In this document: positions 47,782 to 59,249 of the stretch, in pieces
How positions within the stretch are numbered: the stretch's first letter is position 1
Layout of the letters: each line of letters opens with the position of its first letter
Assembly (NCBI GenBank): GCA_030704615.1
Contig: CM060731.1
Location: forward strand, 84,610,756-84,674,755
Direction of reading: 5' to 3'
Source: Takakia lepidozioides
Taxonomy: Eukaryota > Streptophyta > Takakiopsida > Takakiales > Takakiaceae
Length of the DNA: 64,000 bases
Notes under the pieces: model-generated
The model's input: only the letters and a program-made list of their open reading frames with translations
Databases searched by the model: none
What the model was told of the DNA's origin: nothing
Translations under genes and position numbers: made by a program

Positions 47782-49484
47782 TCAACAACAGACTGGGCTC
47801 CAATCAAGCCAAAGAGAAAAGGCCACAAAGCTAACCAAATCCTCCAAATTGCTTGATTCCTTGAATGTGATGAGGAAGACTCCAGTATTCACTGGGTTTC
47901 GGAGTGCCTTGGAAGGGTCATCGTCGACCAGTAGAATTTGCCCTTGCCTAGCAAATTCTTTCCCACTAAATTTTACGATAATACTCTTAATATCTTTAAT
48001 AAGATATTTCATTCCAGGCTTAATATGTCTAGCTGTATCTGTGCAATGCTCGGCAGACCATATGAAACGAAATTGTTTCATAATTTCCGGAGGAATGAAA
48101 CACTCCAACATCTTGAATACAGTATCTCTCTCAGAGCAAGACCAAATTGCTACATGAAAATGAGTCAATGCAAGTCGAAGGAGCTCCAACACTCTAGGTC
48201 TTGGAACTACAAATGGTCTTGCGGGCACCCGAATTGTTACTTTCCTCAAGTGGAACCTCTGTTTAAACAACTCATCTCCGATAGGAAGTGGCCTGTAGCA
48301 AAGAAGTCCATTGACACTCAGTTCCAGCAACATGCGTTTGTGTTTCTAGACACCACACATTTCTTGAGTAACAACGTTTTGAACCATCCAAAAGAACCCA
48401 TTAGTTTCTGTTATCTGACCCAAGAATTAGGCATTTCCAATACATTTTGCAACTCAAAAAATGCCACGACATACTTGCGTTTTGTGGTTTACCTCGTTTC
48501 TATACCCTGATTTTCAAATGGAATATTTTGCTAAGGTAATATTTTCAGCATTACGACATCTAATTGAGACTTGAGACAAAAAATCACAATCGGAAGTCTC
48601 TGAGTTTCCTGCAACCACGCGCGATCACGCGAGGTTACTTTATGAAAGTTGTGTCGACAATGTAAATGATATATGTAATGATTACTAGGAAGCCATAACC
48701 AATAAGACAGAGGACCAAGTGAAGGAGATACTTATTACCTTTGCTAGATTTACCCTCCGATTCTGAGGCGGGTTACCACTGGAGGCAAGTGAATGTTGAA
48801 GGGATAACAGAATGCCAGATGCTGTTTTTTTATCGTCAGACACGACCGTCGCTGGCTGCTGTGATCTGCAACGTTTCCTTGACACATGACCATCCGGAAT
48901 TTTGGGGGGTTGGGGATGTGCAGAAATATTTTCCGGTCTTGTCGGTGTGCTGACCTCAGTCGGCGAATGAGTGAGTTCAATAACCTTCTCGCTGACGGTT
49001 GGCAATGGAATTCGGTTTCTTTCTTTCTGCACATCCTGAACCGAATTCAAACGGAAAAAAAATAAAAATTACCTTGGAATACAACCCCACAGAAGTTGTC
49101 GCTTCACAGGAAGGTCATACGTTGCAGCTTTACTGGCCTGGAGTAAAGAGAGAAAATCAGAGGATGAACAGAAACACGGTAACAATAAAATGCATGGATG
49201 AAATAGAAATAAATCACCTGACTTCTCAACAGCTGAGGTGTCCAACCCTCGTGATCCAGTGACCCGCTTGGAATTACGACATGATGAGGAGGCAATTGAG
49301 CGATAGTTGCAACCAATTGTTCGGTAGATTCATGTAGATGCCTCGTGACGGCGTCTGGTGGAAAGTGTTGGGAGAAGGACGGCTCCAAGGAGGATTCCCC
49401 AAGATATTGAGAGTCGCTCTCCACTATGCAGCCAACCCCAGTTAAATCATCGACCCTGCTAACTATGGATTCACCTTTTGACAT
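47782..49484 (-). pseudogene. FCP1/NIF-like HAD domain gene, copy 1
   Basis: Likely exons: 49484-49219 (Ser/His-rich, unknown), about 49035-48740 (disordered, with a basic RKRCR patch) and about 48351-47782. The last encodes LLELSVNGLL, then RPRVLELLRLALTHFHVAI, WSCSERDTV, and ILLVDDDPSKALRNP. This is the FCP1-homology fold (HAD phosphatases acting on RNA polymerase II CTD in other eukaryotes). The usual DxDGTL motif is SVNG: both catalytic Asp positions are changed, so phosphatase activity is unlikely. The C-terminus appears shifted by one base at about 47815, where the other frame continues GAQSVVDYVGKN, as the family would. The second intron carries palindrome copy 4. Confidence 0.6.
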
Positions 49485-49895
49485 TTGAGCCTCGAAACAC
49501 TCTCCATAACAGCAATGGATGCCTGAGTAGAGTTGTCAGGTCCTTGGAAGCTTATGGCCTCATCATTTCTACATCGTCAACAATACCAAACGATAATGTT
49601 TCGCCAATTTGAGATGCATTTGTGGCATGGAGAACATATTGATATGGGCATACCTGCAAATGAAATATATGTCAACAAAGTAATAAATTTGAGTTGGAAG
49701 AACGCGTGATCACGCATGGTTCCAAAAAGAAATCGACGGACATAAAGCAACAACGAATCCATTGACCGTTATATATCGTTTGGCAATATAACAATTTCCA
49801 TGCAAAGCAAAAGAATATCAGAAGAAGACTGAAATTCCATGGTCTTCACAATCAATTTTAAATAATAAATTGTGTCCACAGTATGACGCGAATAT

Positions 49896-50603
49896 TTACT
49901 TATCATTTACTCGGAAATCACGATATTGTGAATTGTCAATATAGTCAAGAAGAGGCTTGAACTGTGGATCGTTAACTTTCATAGATGGAAATCCTATTAT
50001 CCTTGCTTTCAAGAAGTTTGAGACGTTCTCAAATTTCAAGAAGCTAAGCAAGAAATCTCTAAGTTTGAGAAGGAAGAAATCGTCGACGTCGATGTTCTCA
50101 AAAGACTTGAGAAGAAGACAAGATTCAGGAGGGTTTAGCAAACACTTCAAAGCCGTATCATCAATCAGCAGAATGTTACTCTGATTGTAAAAACCTTCAG
50201 AACTCTGTCATACTTTAAGGAGTGGTTTCAAGAACATAGGAGGTTGATCTTGTCCCGTTCCGTAATTTGGGTGCAGATTGCTTGGGCAATTGATACAATC
50301 CTCCTGCGACATGATGAACGCTGGCCGTGAAAGACCACGTAGGAGCAAATCCAGAACGGCATTTAAGTTTTTAAGCACCATACAGCTCCAGATACCTAAA
50401 ATGAAGTGCTTGTGTAACTCTTGCCAAACTTCCCGGTACATCTTCCGTCTAAAGATTTGCCAATACCCAACAATAGCAGGAATGTTGTAATCAGATTCCA
50501 AAAAACATGGAGCAGGTCCTTGGCTCTGGCGCTTCGTTATTTTGAATAGCACTCCATTAACGTCAAAAATTATCAAGCGAGGTGGAGATCTAGGCTGTCG
50601 GAT
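49896..50603 (-). pseudogene. FCP1/NIF-like HAD domain, copy 2, with premature stop
   Basis: The exon starts after CACAG at 50604 with IRQPRSPPRLIIFDVNGVLF. It continues REVWQELHKHFILGIWSC, then FLKPLLKV, TGA (about 50208-50210), then QSSEGFYNQSNILLIDDTAL and KCLLNPPESCLLL. The stop falls where the family has Trp (KVW), so it looks like TGG-to-TGA. DVNG keeps the first Asp but has Asn in place of the second. Downstream (to 49896) the helical C-terminus is intact. Upstream promoter or exons are not resolved. Confidence 0.6.
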
Positions 50604-50766
50604 CTGTGAATGAGTGATAAAGACAATTAAGTAAATCAAGAAAAGAAGAATCCCATGAACAGATAAGGAACTCAATGACCTCAGAATCCCAATACATTCT
50701 CAAAACTACTCACTTTAATATCCCATGTTCCACTTCCAGGGCCTCTAGGTACTTTAGATGTGCATC

Positions 50767-51799
50767 TCATTCCTCCTTGTTCTTAGGCCATGGAAAGTCC
50801 CAGCGATTAATGAATTTCACTCTAGCATCCTGAAAGTAGATATCCTTAGGTATTCCAAAAGGGTTCTGCTCATTGAAGGCCCAAGTGTCCATTTTTGAAT
50901 GCTTCAACTTCTCCAGCTTCAGATGACCCATCAAAAAATCATCCTTGTATGGATCTACAAGTGCTTCGTACTTAGGTAGGAAGATGACCAGGCGCAGAGG
51001 ATTGAGGAAAGACTTGTACATGTTCCCAACGACGTCGATAAGCAAGGTGTTAGAGATGTAGGTCTTAGAGTCGGGGTCTACGAACAAGTCGTTTGAAGTA
51101 GATTGGGGCCTTAGGTAGCGTAGGCCGATATGTGTTGAAAATAAGTCTATGTTCCACACATTGGTCGGAACTGTAATGCATGACCTTGTGGGCGTTCCTC
51201 CCAAACAAGGCTGATTTGAAATCCACGACAGTCTCTTCTTTGCCAGTGTTCCATAAGATGACCCAAAACTTCTTGACGACCCATTTGAGGAAGTCTCCCA
51301 CCTCATGTCGCATTGCTAACTTAAATTTTCCAGCGGAGATACAAGGCTGAGTTGCGGGTGGGGTTTTTGGCCCATTCTGGAGGTAGACCTCACATAGGAA
51401 CCCGACATCCAGAACCAGGACATAATATTCGGGCTGACATCCATTTGGACCCATTGGAAGAGCAAAGAAATCCGCGGGATTGACAGCTTGGGAATAGTCG
51501 TGTGGTGGATAGATCATATCATCATGCCCATTAGGAAATAATTATTAATTCATTGGAAGTTTTTCGCAATGGAATGCAGAAAGGAAAGCAGAAGGCGGAG
51601 AATGAAGTACCAGCTTTGGCGGCACTTGCTCCAAGCCGGATGAGGTTTCGCCGCCAATTCCACCGGCGATGGGACTTTCGCCGTCCGGAATGTTTTTGTC
51701 GACCCCTCCCATAAGTAACCTCGCGCAATCGCCCGCGGTTTCTGAAGCTGCCACCTTGGGTGACGATATCCTCACTGTCAAGTCATATTGTTTCTTCAT
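50767..51799 (-). pseudogene. FCP1/NIF-like HAD domain gene, copy 3, frameshifted
   Basis: A first exon (51799-about 51604, MKKQYDLTVRISSPK...) contains palindrome copy 6 inside its frame. The second part (51517-51065) reads YYVLVLDVGFLCEVYLQNG, then RHEVGDFLKWVVKKFWVIL and WNTGKEETVV. One base later the frame shifts, and DLFVDPDSKTYISNTLLIDV with KSFLNPLRLVIF continues to 50767. DVGF keeps the first Asp only. The frameshift near 51090 breaks the domain at the loop before the last motif. Confidence 0.6.
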
Positions 51800-51809
51800 T
51801 GTACACTGT

Positions 51810-52580
51810 CATGTGTCGTTTGTTCTGGTATGTGTCACTTCCTCCGTATTGGACTCACGGATCTATAGAAAATGCAGATGATTAGACTTCCGTATAAATT
51901 TCGATTCATTTACGAGACTATCACTGTGCAATAGGTTAATAGTTCCATTGGTAAAAGATTCTGATGTTCTTAGTGTGATGGCTTCATGCTTTGAGAGCTT
52001 TCATCGTCTTCCACTTCTCTCATTTCTCATCTCTTATCACTACAATAAGATCTCTCTATGCTTGTGAGTGCGGAGTGTAAGGATTAGTTTTGCACTTGGA
52101 TGTCATGGAGGTTGAGAGCTAGGAAAATTTTAGCTCTTGTATCACAAGGCTTGCAAGGGGTTGCAAGGAAAGGTGTTCGGATGTTGCATGCACCAAGGAG
52201 TTGGAGAGCTTGAGAAGGAGGCTCTCGAGTCACAAGATTTTGCAAGGATTGCAAGGATTGCAAGGAGAAAGTCTTGCGTGTGTGGAAGCAAGGATTCTAG
52301 GGTTTGAGAATCCTTTGTATGCATTATCGAGTCAATGGTGTGTGCCATGGCTTGTGGAGAGCGACTAAAGTTATAAATTGGGTTTTACAAGTGTCACGAC
52401 AGCTCATAATCTGCAATACTCACTACAACAGAGTTTTGATCGCCGACCAATGCCCTAGAAGCCTGACCATCAACGATGTCTCTAACTCGTTGGCTTAAAC
52501 CTTGATATGGTGACATCCGTAATGGCATATCCCCCTCCACAGGACTGCATCCCATCCCTGAGTCTATTTCTGAAATCTCC
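51810..52580. other. No supported gene
   Basis: AT-rich with a GTTGCAAGGA/TTGCAAGGATTG short-word repetition at 52150-52270. No domain seen. Confidence 0.4.
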
Positions 52581-52609
52581 TTATTGAAGACGTCTCTAGA
52601 AGCAGCGTT

Positions 52610-53165
52610 ATCATTTACATTGTCCCCCCCCCCCCCACTTCTTCAGTGGAGGAAGACAGCACAGTTGTCTCGAGATTGTCTCCTTCACGGGAATTTGTCT
52701 GGGCCTGTGGATGGTGGCTTTCTTTTGGTACTACCCTCCCTGCTTGTTCAGCTGGTGGATTTCTGCCTTGCTCAATTTTTTCTGTCTCATCTTCCAAGAA
52801 ATTGTTGACGACATCATCGTGTTGGTAGTCGCCCTTGCCTTCCTCACCTCCCTCATGTCCTTCATTTTTCTCCAACGTTTCTCGTCACCTTCTTCCTGGT
52901 TTTGCTCTGTCTCCAGATCTCTTTGTCCGTCGTCTTCATCGTCATCGTCATCGTCATCGTCGTCGTCATTTCCTTCGCCATTGTGCTTGTTGGTCTCCTG
53001 CCCTCCCAATGTGTCATCACCAACCTCGGTTCCGTCCTCATTCTCCGTGTGGAGGAGTGTGTAGTTAGCGGCAACCTTATTCGCACAGAATTTCTTTTCC
53101 AGGTTGTGATTTATATCGAGGACACGGACGTTCCTAGCCTGCAAAAGATGCCAACCATGGAGTAA
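52610..53165 (-). CDS. Acidic low-complexity ORF of unknown function
   Basis: An exon starting after TTTTGCAG at about 53141 encodes ARNVRVLDINHNLEKKF, then a strongly acidic segment with a ten-residue poly-Asp encoded by GAY repeats (52935-52975). Around 52880 coding appears to pass to a second frame (EGGEEGKGDYQHDD...), which keeps the acidic character to a poly-G tract at 52622-52636. Whether this is one gene with an intron or indel, or chance, is not clear. It lies upstream of and on the same strand as the FCP1-like copies. Confidence 0.3.
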
Positions 53166-53449
53166 ACAGGATGAACGCGTGATCGCGCGAGGTTCCAAAG
53201 AATCACTAGGAATCCCTACTTCGAGAGGCACGTAATGCAGATCATGGAAATAATGTGCATAACCGAATCGAGCCAAAAACACAGTTTGGGATCCAGACCT
53301 GTACATGGTAAAATGAGTTCACGCGCGATCGCGCGTGAATGGACTGTGTCATGGTACCTATACTGAGGCCTACACCATAGGCTGCAAACCCTAAACAGTT
53401 GCCAGCTGTACCTACGAACCCTATGAAATCGGAATTTCTCATGTCTCAA

Positions 53450-55300
53450 ATCCGGAGTCGTTCCTCAAGGAAAGTGTACATATCCCGAAATCTTCTACAA
53501 TTCCCAATCTTTCTATCGACCATCCTACCTCTTCAATCCAAAAATCAAAACAATCAAAACAAGCAAACAATCAAGCAAACAATCAATCAAGCATACAACT
53601 TCTACCTTCCTGCAATCTCTGCAGCCCACAGAAGAATCCCTCACTACAGGCACGAAGAAGACGGGAAAACATTTTACCTGCTTGATGCCATTTCAGGCAA
53701 GGATCCTCCCTGCAGGGCTGGATGAGCTCTCTCGCTCGGGTGCGCACAACAGCTTCCGGGATAGCGTACTCTCTTGTTTTGCCCTCCTTTCACTCTGTCA
53801 CACTCCCCCGCACACAGTGAATTACTCAAACCCACAGTCACTCCAACTCACGCTCCCTCGATCTCTCACTCTCTCGCTAGTTCGATCTCCACCTCTCTGC
53901 CTCTCTCGCTCAGCCGCTCTCTCTCGCACCTCTTCCTTGAGTCCAAAATTGAACAGGGCTTCCGCATGTATCAAGTGAATGCAAAAGGAGACTCCTTTCG
54001 GTCACTCCTCCTTATATGCCTTACCACCTGTGATCTCAACCGTCGGCGTTATGTCGCATCCTACGGTTTGTGGCCTCGATGCATGGATGAAAGGCGGGAT
54101 GTTTCCCAACGGTTCGCTGAGGACCCCTAAATTTATGCAGGTATAATCAATGATGCGACATGACTGTCAGTAATGAATGGACTCCACTAGTTTGTCCAGA
54201 GCGTTACGGCGCGGCAATCCGACGCCTTCATAAAGTGAATACCTTTGAATTATTGCGGGTTCCTGTGACGGCGCTCATCCATGAGGGGAGTTGAATCATC
54301 CACTAGGGCAGTCATCTCATCCAGTATACGTCTGTTTCATCCGCGAAGGCTCTTATTTCATCCAATGATAAAATATTATTCATAGGTTCAATAATGAGGT
54401 GTCGGGACGTGCATCTGGGATTTGATCGGTCTCACGTTTTCTCTACCTACACCTCATCTATGGCCCCACGTTCATTGTGGCTACTTAATGTCACCATGCC
54501 ATAGATGGCCGCCGGCTCATCACAATGGCCTTAAGAGGCGGCCACTTTCGTCGCCGACTATTCCTTCTCTTGTATCATTAATTCAACATTGGATTTTCTG
54601 CTTCTCTGGTGCTTTGGATGTCAGATTCCAGATCTCAAATCAATTAGTTATTCGCATTGGACACAATAACTTAGGGACCCATTAATGTTCGGTGGATTTC
54701 AGACTCCTACTTGAATTTATGCTCTGGATGACACATAATAGCCACTAGATTACACGAAAGAGCATATCCAGGGCGACAATTTGTCGATCCACGACACTCC
54801 AAACGCACCTAATCTTATCTAGACCAAACGGCTGCCTTCTATTGGTTAGCCAGATGCCATCCTAGCTGGACCACACAAGCCTGCCTTGGTTTTGTTCATT
54901 GAACTAGGCAGCCCTGTAATGTGAACACGTCGACCTCGTACTATTTGACAATCCGTATAAGAGCCTGCCCTGTGCACGCATGCCATTTTTTCCTTCTCAG
55001 TTGCTCTGGCTCGCTGATCTTCAGGACTGTCTGTTTTACGTTTTTTTTTTTTTACTTTTTTTTCGAATATTGAGAGCCTCTCAACATCCGGGTTTCTTGT
55101 GCTCTACTCTTCCCACTCACTTTCCTATCCTGCTATCCAGATCTTACATCCACACCCGACCGTTTTGTACTCCGAATGAGAGCTCTCACATCAGCTCTTC
55201 TGTTCTTAACTCCTCTGTTCATCCATTACTTACATACCATACCTTAACTCGAATGTCACTCACAGCTTCGTCATCCATTACTTACTCCATCCTTCATTTT
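53450..55300. other. Divergent intergenic region of the 45-60 kb island
   Basis: CT-rich stretch at 53800-53940 (CTCTCGCTC words), AT-rich centre and C/T-rich 55.0-55.3 kb with CATCCATT words. Minus-strand frames point left and plus-strand frames right, so this would hold a bidirectional promoter if the island is one unit. No gene is supported inside. Confidence 0.4.
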
Positions 55301-55695
55301 CATCCATCCATTCATCATCGAACCACGCGCGAACGCCCGTCGATGTGGTTCTATTTATGTTATGGAGTCGTAGACAATGTTGTGCATTCGGGTCGTAGCT
55401 TTAGCAGATCCTTTAATTTTCTACAAATTTCTATTTCGACCAATAGAGACCTACGTTCTACATTCTAGTAGACAATCCGAGAGTCCGAGTTCTACTTTCA
55501 ATTTCCAAATCATTATAACCCTAAACGCGGGCGATCGCGCGAGGTTCATTTTCATCTTCATCCTCAGTTTTTCTAAACAAACTTCAGTAACTTATTGTTT
55601 CACTCTTTCTTAGTGTCCATCGATATAGTGCCAAATCATTAATCACCAGAACCTCTACTGTAGGATACACGCGCGATCACGCGAGGTTCGTGGAA

Positions 55696-58600
55696 ATGTC
55701 TTGTTTCCAAACTGGTCAACAAGTTTTCCTCACTCTTCAGGGCTCGAACTCTATCGTCGCAACAGCAGAATGTCTCAACGTGATTGGTTGCGGAAGTTGC
55801 CATGGACGACAGCTAAACAGGTCCACAATATCTGTTGTTATAGTGTCTTATGATCCGGCACATTCTTCTGTGTCGTTGCCATATCCGCACATAGATGCGG
55901 ACTCTTTGGGAGAAGCAATCGGAACACCTGTTGTTTGGGATGTGGTGCAAATTCAAAAAGATACTGGGACTGACACCAACACCAACAATGAGGCTCCTCG
56001 GTTCTCGGAAGTCGAATTGACATCTGCAGCTGATTACCATCCAAAATTCAATGAACAAATTGAATCTGACATGTAAAGGCCGTCTCCGAATAACGATGTT
56101 TGCTATGGTAGAGACAGTTGGAGAAATAAATTGTGTATTCTCCTTGGAGATGAACAAAGTGTTTTGTACGAGGGCAGAATTCAAGCATGTCATCCTGACG
56201 AGGTGATACTTTGTGAGAAAGTTGGAGAACATCACGTCGGGGTGCTCGTTACACGGATTTTGAATGGCAGTTCGGCCAATCTCATGTGTCTCGTGAACTG
56301 GCCATTGACACAGACTCGGTTGATTGATAGTGGCAGGACATTGTCACATGAGCTTCATAGTTTCATCAGTAGTCGGGAACAAACAGATATTGGTCACAAC
56401 GAGAAATGTGTGAAAAAAACAGCATACCAACATTTCAACAGACCAAAAAAAGATCTGAAAAAAGACGATTCCAAAAAGATAAATACTCGCCTCTCTTTGC
56501 AGGCAGTTCGAGAAGTCAGCAGCAAACAATGTTGCAATTTACAGTGTTGCCAATATTTCGACTGGAGAAAAACACTCGATATCCGGACCGCTTATTGGGG
56601 ATCCTCTTACGACGAACGGAGAGAGCTCGGTTTTGATGTTCCCAAAAGACTTCATCGAATCGACGGGGTTTCGACAAAGGCCTACATAACCATTGAGGGC
56701 GTTGATGTGTGTGAGACAGCTTGGTGGACAATTCACAGAATCGGTCGTTCAACCTACATGGAATACAAAAAACTAAGCAGAGAGGGTGTGGTTACATCGT
56801 TGCACGGGAATTCCGCAGTGAAACAGCCCCGTCCACAAACTCGTCAAGCTGAAGGAAACTTAATGTCGATTATAAACGGAAATTCCGATCTCATGCCTCA
56901 TAAGACCCGCTGTATTGGAGACTGACGGAGAGATACTCTTCGAGTTCTGCCACCTGAACTGAACTGGAAAAAAATTCGTGAGGAGTGTAATGAGGTCAAT
57001 TCTTCTTCTTTTTACCACTTTCCAAATTCTATATTTTTTGGGACCTTCCCTGTTTTGCTTCCACGCAATGTATCAAACCTCTCACTATTAAAGCTGCGAG
57101 GTTCATTTCCCCCTGTCTGTCTTGCAGGCGAATAAAATATGTGGGTTGAAGCCTATCTCCCAGGCAGCCGTCAGCAGAATCAGACAATGGATTTTTCCCA
57201 ATGTCGAGGTTAGAAAAAGTGGTAGCACGTTTGCCAAATGCACAGACTGTGAGATGCTCAAAGACCTAATCAAGAAGTCGGTCAAATGTAGCGATGAGCA
57301 GGCCTCGCACAAGAAAGCACTTGATAAGCACCTCAGGCTTCAGGAGTCTTACAGGAGACTCTATCACAGCTGGAGGAATGAGGCGGCTATGATGCTGTCC
57401 GAGTTCCTCTGCATCATTCATGACAAGATGGATCATCGGAAAACAGCTATTCCAAGGTTGCAGACGACGCACAAGATGGTCTCCGGCTTAGGTCAGCTTC
57501 CAATCTCGCTAACCGGCATGGTCACCCACGGCCACGGGGACGGAGCCTACGGACAGTACCCTCTGGACTTCTGGCCAGGAGACCCAAACTTCACAATTGG
57601 CTCTCTAGCAAGATGCCTCCGCCAACTAGAGAAGCCCTCTTGCCGCGAAAGTCGTAACATCTTTGACCACCCACCTCTTTTTTCGAATCTCTCATGAAGG
57701 ATAAATCGAGGTGTCTCGACATCCTGAAACCTTTCGGCGATAAGGAGAAGAAAAAAGGTAAAGTCTCACTTCCGCGAAGACTCTACCTGCAGATGGACAA
57801 CTGCGTGAAGGAAAACAAAAACAGGTGGATCTTCTGTCACTCCTAACTGCGAGAGGAGTGTTTGAGGAGATTCAGATGGGATTTCTCATGGTTGGCCATA
57901 CCCATGAGGACATCGACGGATTCTTCAGTTATTTATCGAAGAAGCTGAAGCAAAACAACACATACGTTCTCTCCGATCTTATGAGGTTTTTTATGATCTC
58001 TCAAGATCTGCAATTTATTCCTCAAATCATTCAAGAGGTGCCAGATTTCAAGGCGTATGTGGACGGTTGCAGCAAGAGGCTTTAGTTGGGCAAACATAAA
58101 TGCATGTATTTCGATTCTATGTAGATGAAGATGGTTGGCCTGTCATGAAGTTTAAGAAGTTTGCTACTGATTTTGAGTGGCTCCCCAAAAAAGGTGCGGT
58201 GAAGATGTGGAAGTCGAATCCCGATGGATCTCCAAAGTTGCCTGTAGCAGTACAACCCAGGGCTGTAAAAAAAAACACCAATTTGGGGTGTGGGAGATGA
58301 CTCATCTGATAAACAGTCTTTTATCAAAATTGGAATTAAAAAATACAGGGAGTTCTGGAAGAAGGGGATGTTGTTTGACGATCATTATCGTGACATCATG
58401 ATACAGTATGATCAATACTGGGAAGCAATCCTTGCAGAACTTGATCTTCCCATTCCTGGAGAATCACGACATTTAATCGCGCTTAAAGAGGGTTTTTAGC
58501 CCTCAACCAAGTGGGCTGTCAACCACCACAGAGCCGGAATCCATACACCTGCATAGGATGATCTGTCGGAAGAAGATGAAGTCATGGAGCCGTATTGTGG

Positions 58601-59048
58601 CCCCCGGTGTGATAGACCAAAGCAACCTCTAAATCCGTTCATGGACATTGAGAACGGATTCTTCGTCTTGGTTCGACCAGTAGATACTGTGACGTTTCCA
58701 ATTTGGATGGGGATGGCAATATTGGATGTGGTCCGCGACAGAGGATCCAGGAATTTTAAGAAGGTTCACGTCGAATGGTGTAGACCCAAGAAAGGAGGTA
58801 GCCCTTCCGATTTGGACAGGTACAGAGATTGTTGGTCCAGAGTTTGGGAGTTCAATCCAGATGATCCCCCTCAGTGGATTCACATTAACTCTGTCGTTTG
58901 GACAATGCCCGCCAGAAAAAACACGACACGTAATAGCTCTAAGAAAATTACCGCGGTGGAGGCGGAGAAAGCACGAGCAAATTTGGATGAGGCCAATCAA
59001 CAGTCAGACAATGAAGACAATGCAACCTCGGGCGGAGAACAAGGTTGA
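55696..59048 (+). pseudogene. Transposase-like gene: TNP1-like domains plus DUF7869 region, decayed
   Basis: Exon 1 (55696-56994) starts MSCFQTGQQVFLTLQGSNS and carries a TNP1/En-Spm-like domain (VATAECLN..., LPYPH....LGEAIGTPVVW) and a second similar one (VLYEGRIQACHPDEVILCEK). A 133-nt GT/AG intron follows. Exon 2 from 57128 carries SQAAVSRIRQWIFPNVEV, FAKCTDCEMLK, HDKMDHRKTAIPR, LTGMVTHGHGDGAY, LYLQMDNCVKENKN, GFLMVGHTHEDIDGFFSYL and FRFYVDEDGWPVMKFKK, the series typical of DUF7869-type proteins of non-seed plants. The tail (58600-59048) has VVRDRGSRNFKKVHVEWCRP. Damage: TAA at 56074, TGA at 56923, shifts near 57695 and 57830-57850, TAG at 58083 and 58497. MDN and HTHEDID could supply acidic metal ligands; enzyme type is inferred. 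Confidence 0.65.
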
Positions 59049-59249
59049 CAAGGATATCTTGTGGAGGTTCACTCCTCGGCATGTTTTCAAGAATAAAACT
59101 AATGTTTTACCTCCACTCTCCATTTGTTTCTCTTCACGTCTTCAAATATTAATATACCTTCTTTGCCAGTCACCAGCTTTTTTCCAGACCTCATCTCTGT
59201 AACGTTTCAGAAACCTCGAGTGATCATCCGGAGTTTCTAGTTTTCCTGA

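Larger units (their letters stand above)
46181..59235. repeat. Dispersed 22-24-bp GC palindrome, about 12 copies
   Basis: The consensus is AACC, one weak base, CGCGCGATCGCGCG, one weak base, GGTT. Copies: 46181-46200, 46682-46700, 47116-47139, 48613-48636, 49701-49722, 51717-51740, 53174-53196, 53318-53339, 55320-55350 (diverged), 55524-55547, 55667-55689 and 59212-59235. Degenerate or half copies: 50577, 57096 and 59632. I saw no similar word in 1-46 kb or 60-64 kb. Copies lie in introns, between genes, one inside a frame (51717) and one 7 bases before the transposase start (55667-55689). Confidence 0.85.

Noticed and set aside
50101-50210. Nine-base intron to bypass the TGA in FCP1-like copy 2
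   Set aside because: GTATGACAG begins with GT and ends with AG but is far too short to be an intron; a nonsense change at a conserved Trp is simpler.
46181-59235. Cyanobacterial HIP1 palindrome (GCGATCGC) or bacterial contamination
   Set aside because: The surrounding DNA is AT-rich eukaryotic sequence with introns, and the repeat is longer (AACC/GGTT arms) and limited to one island.
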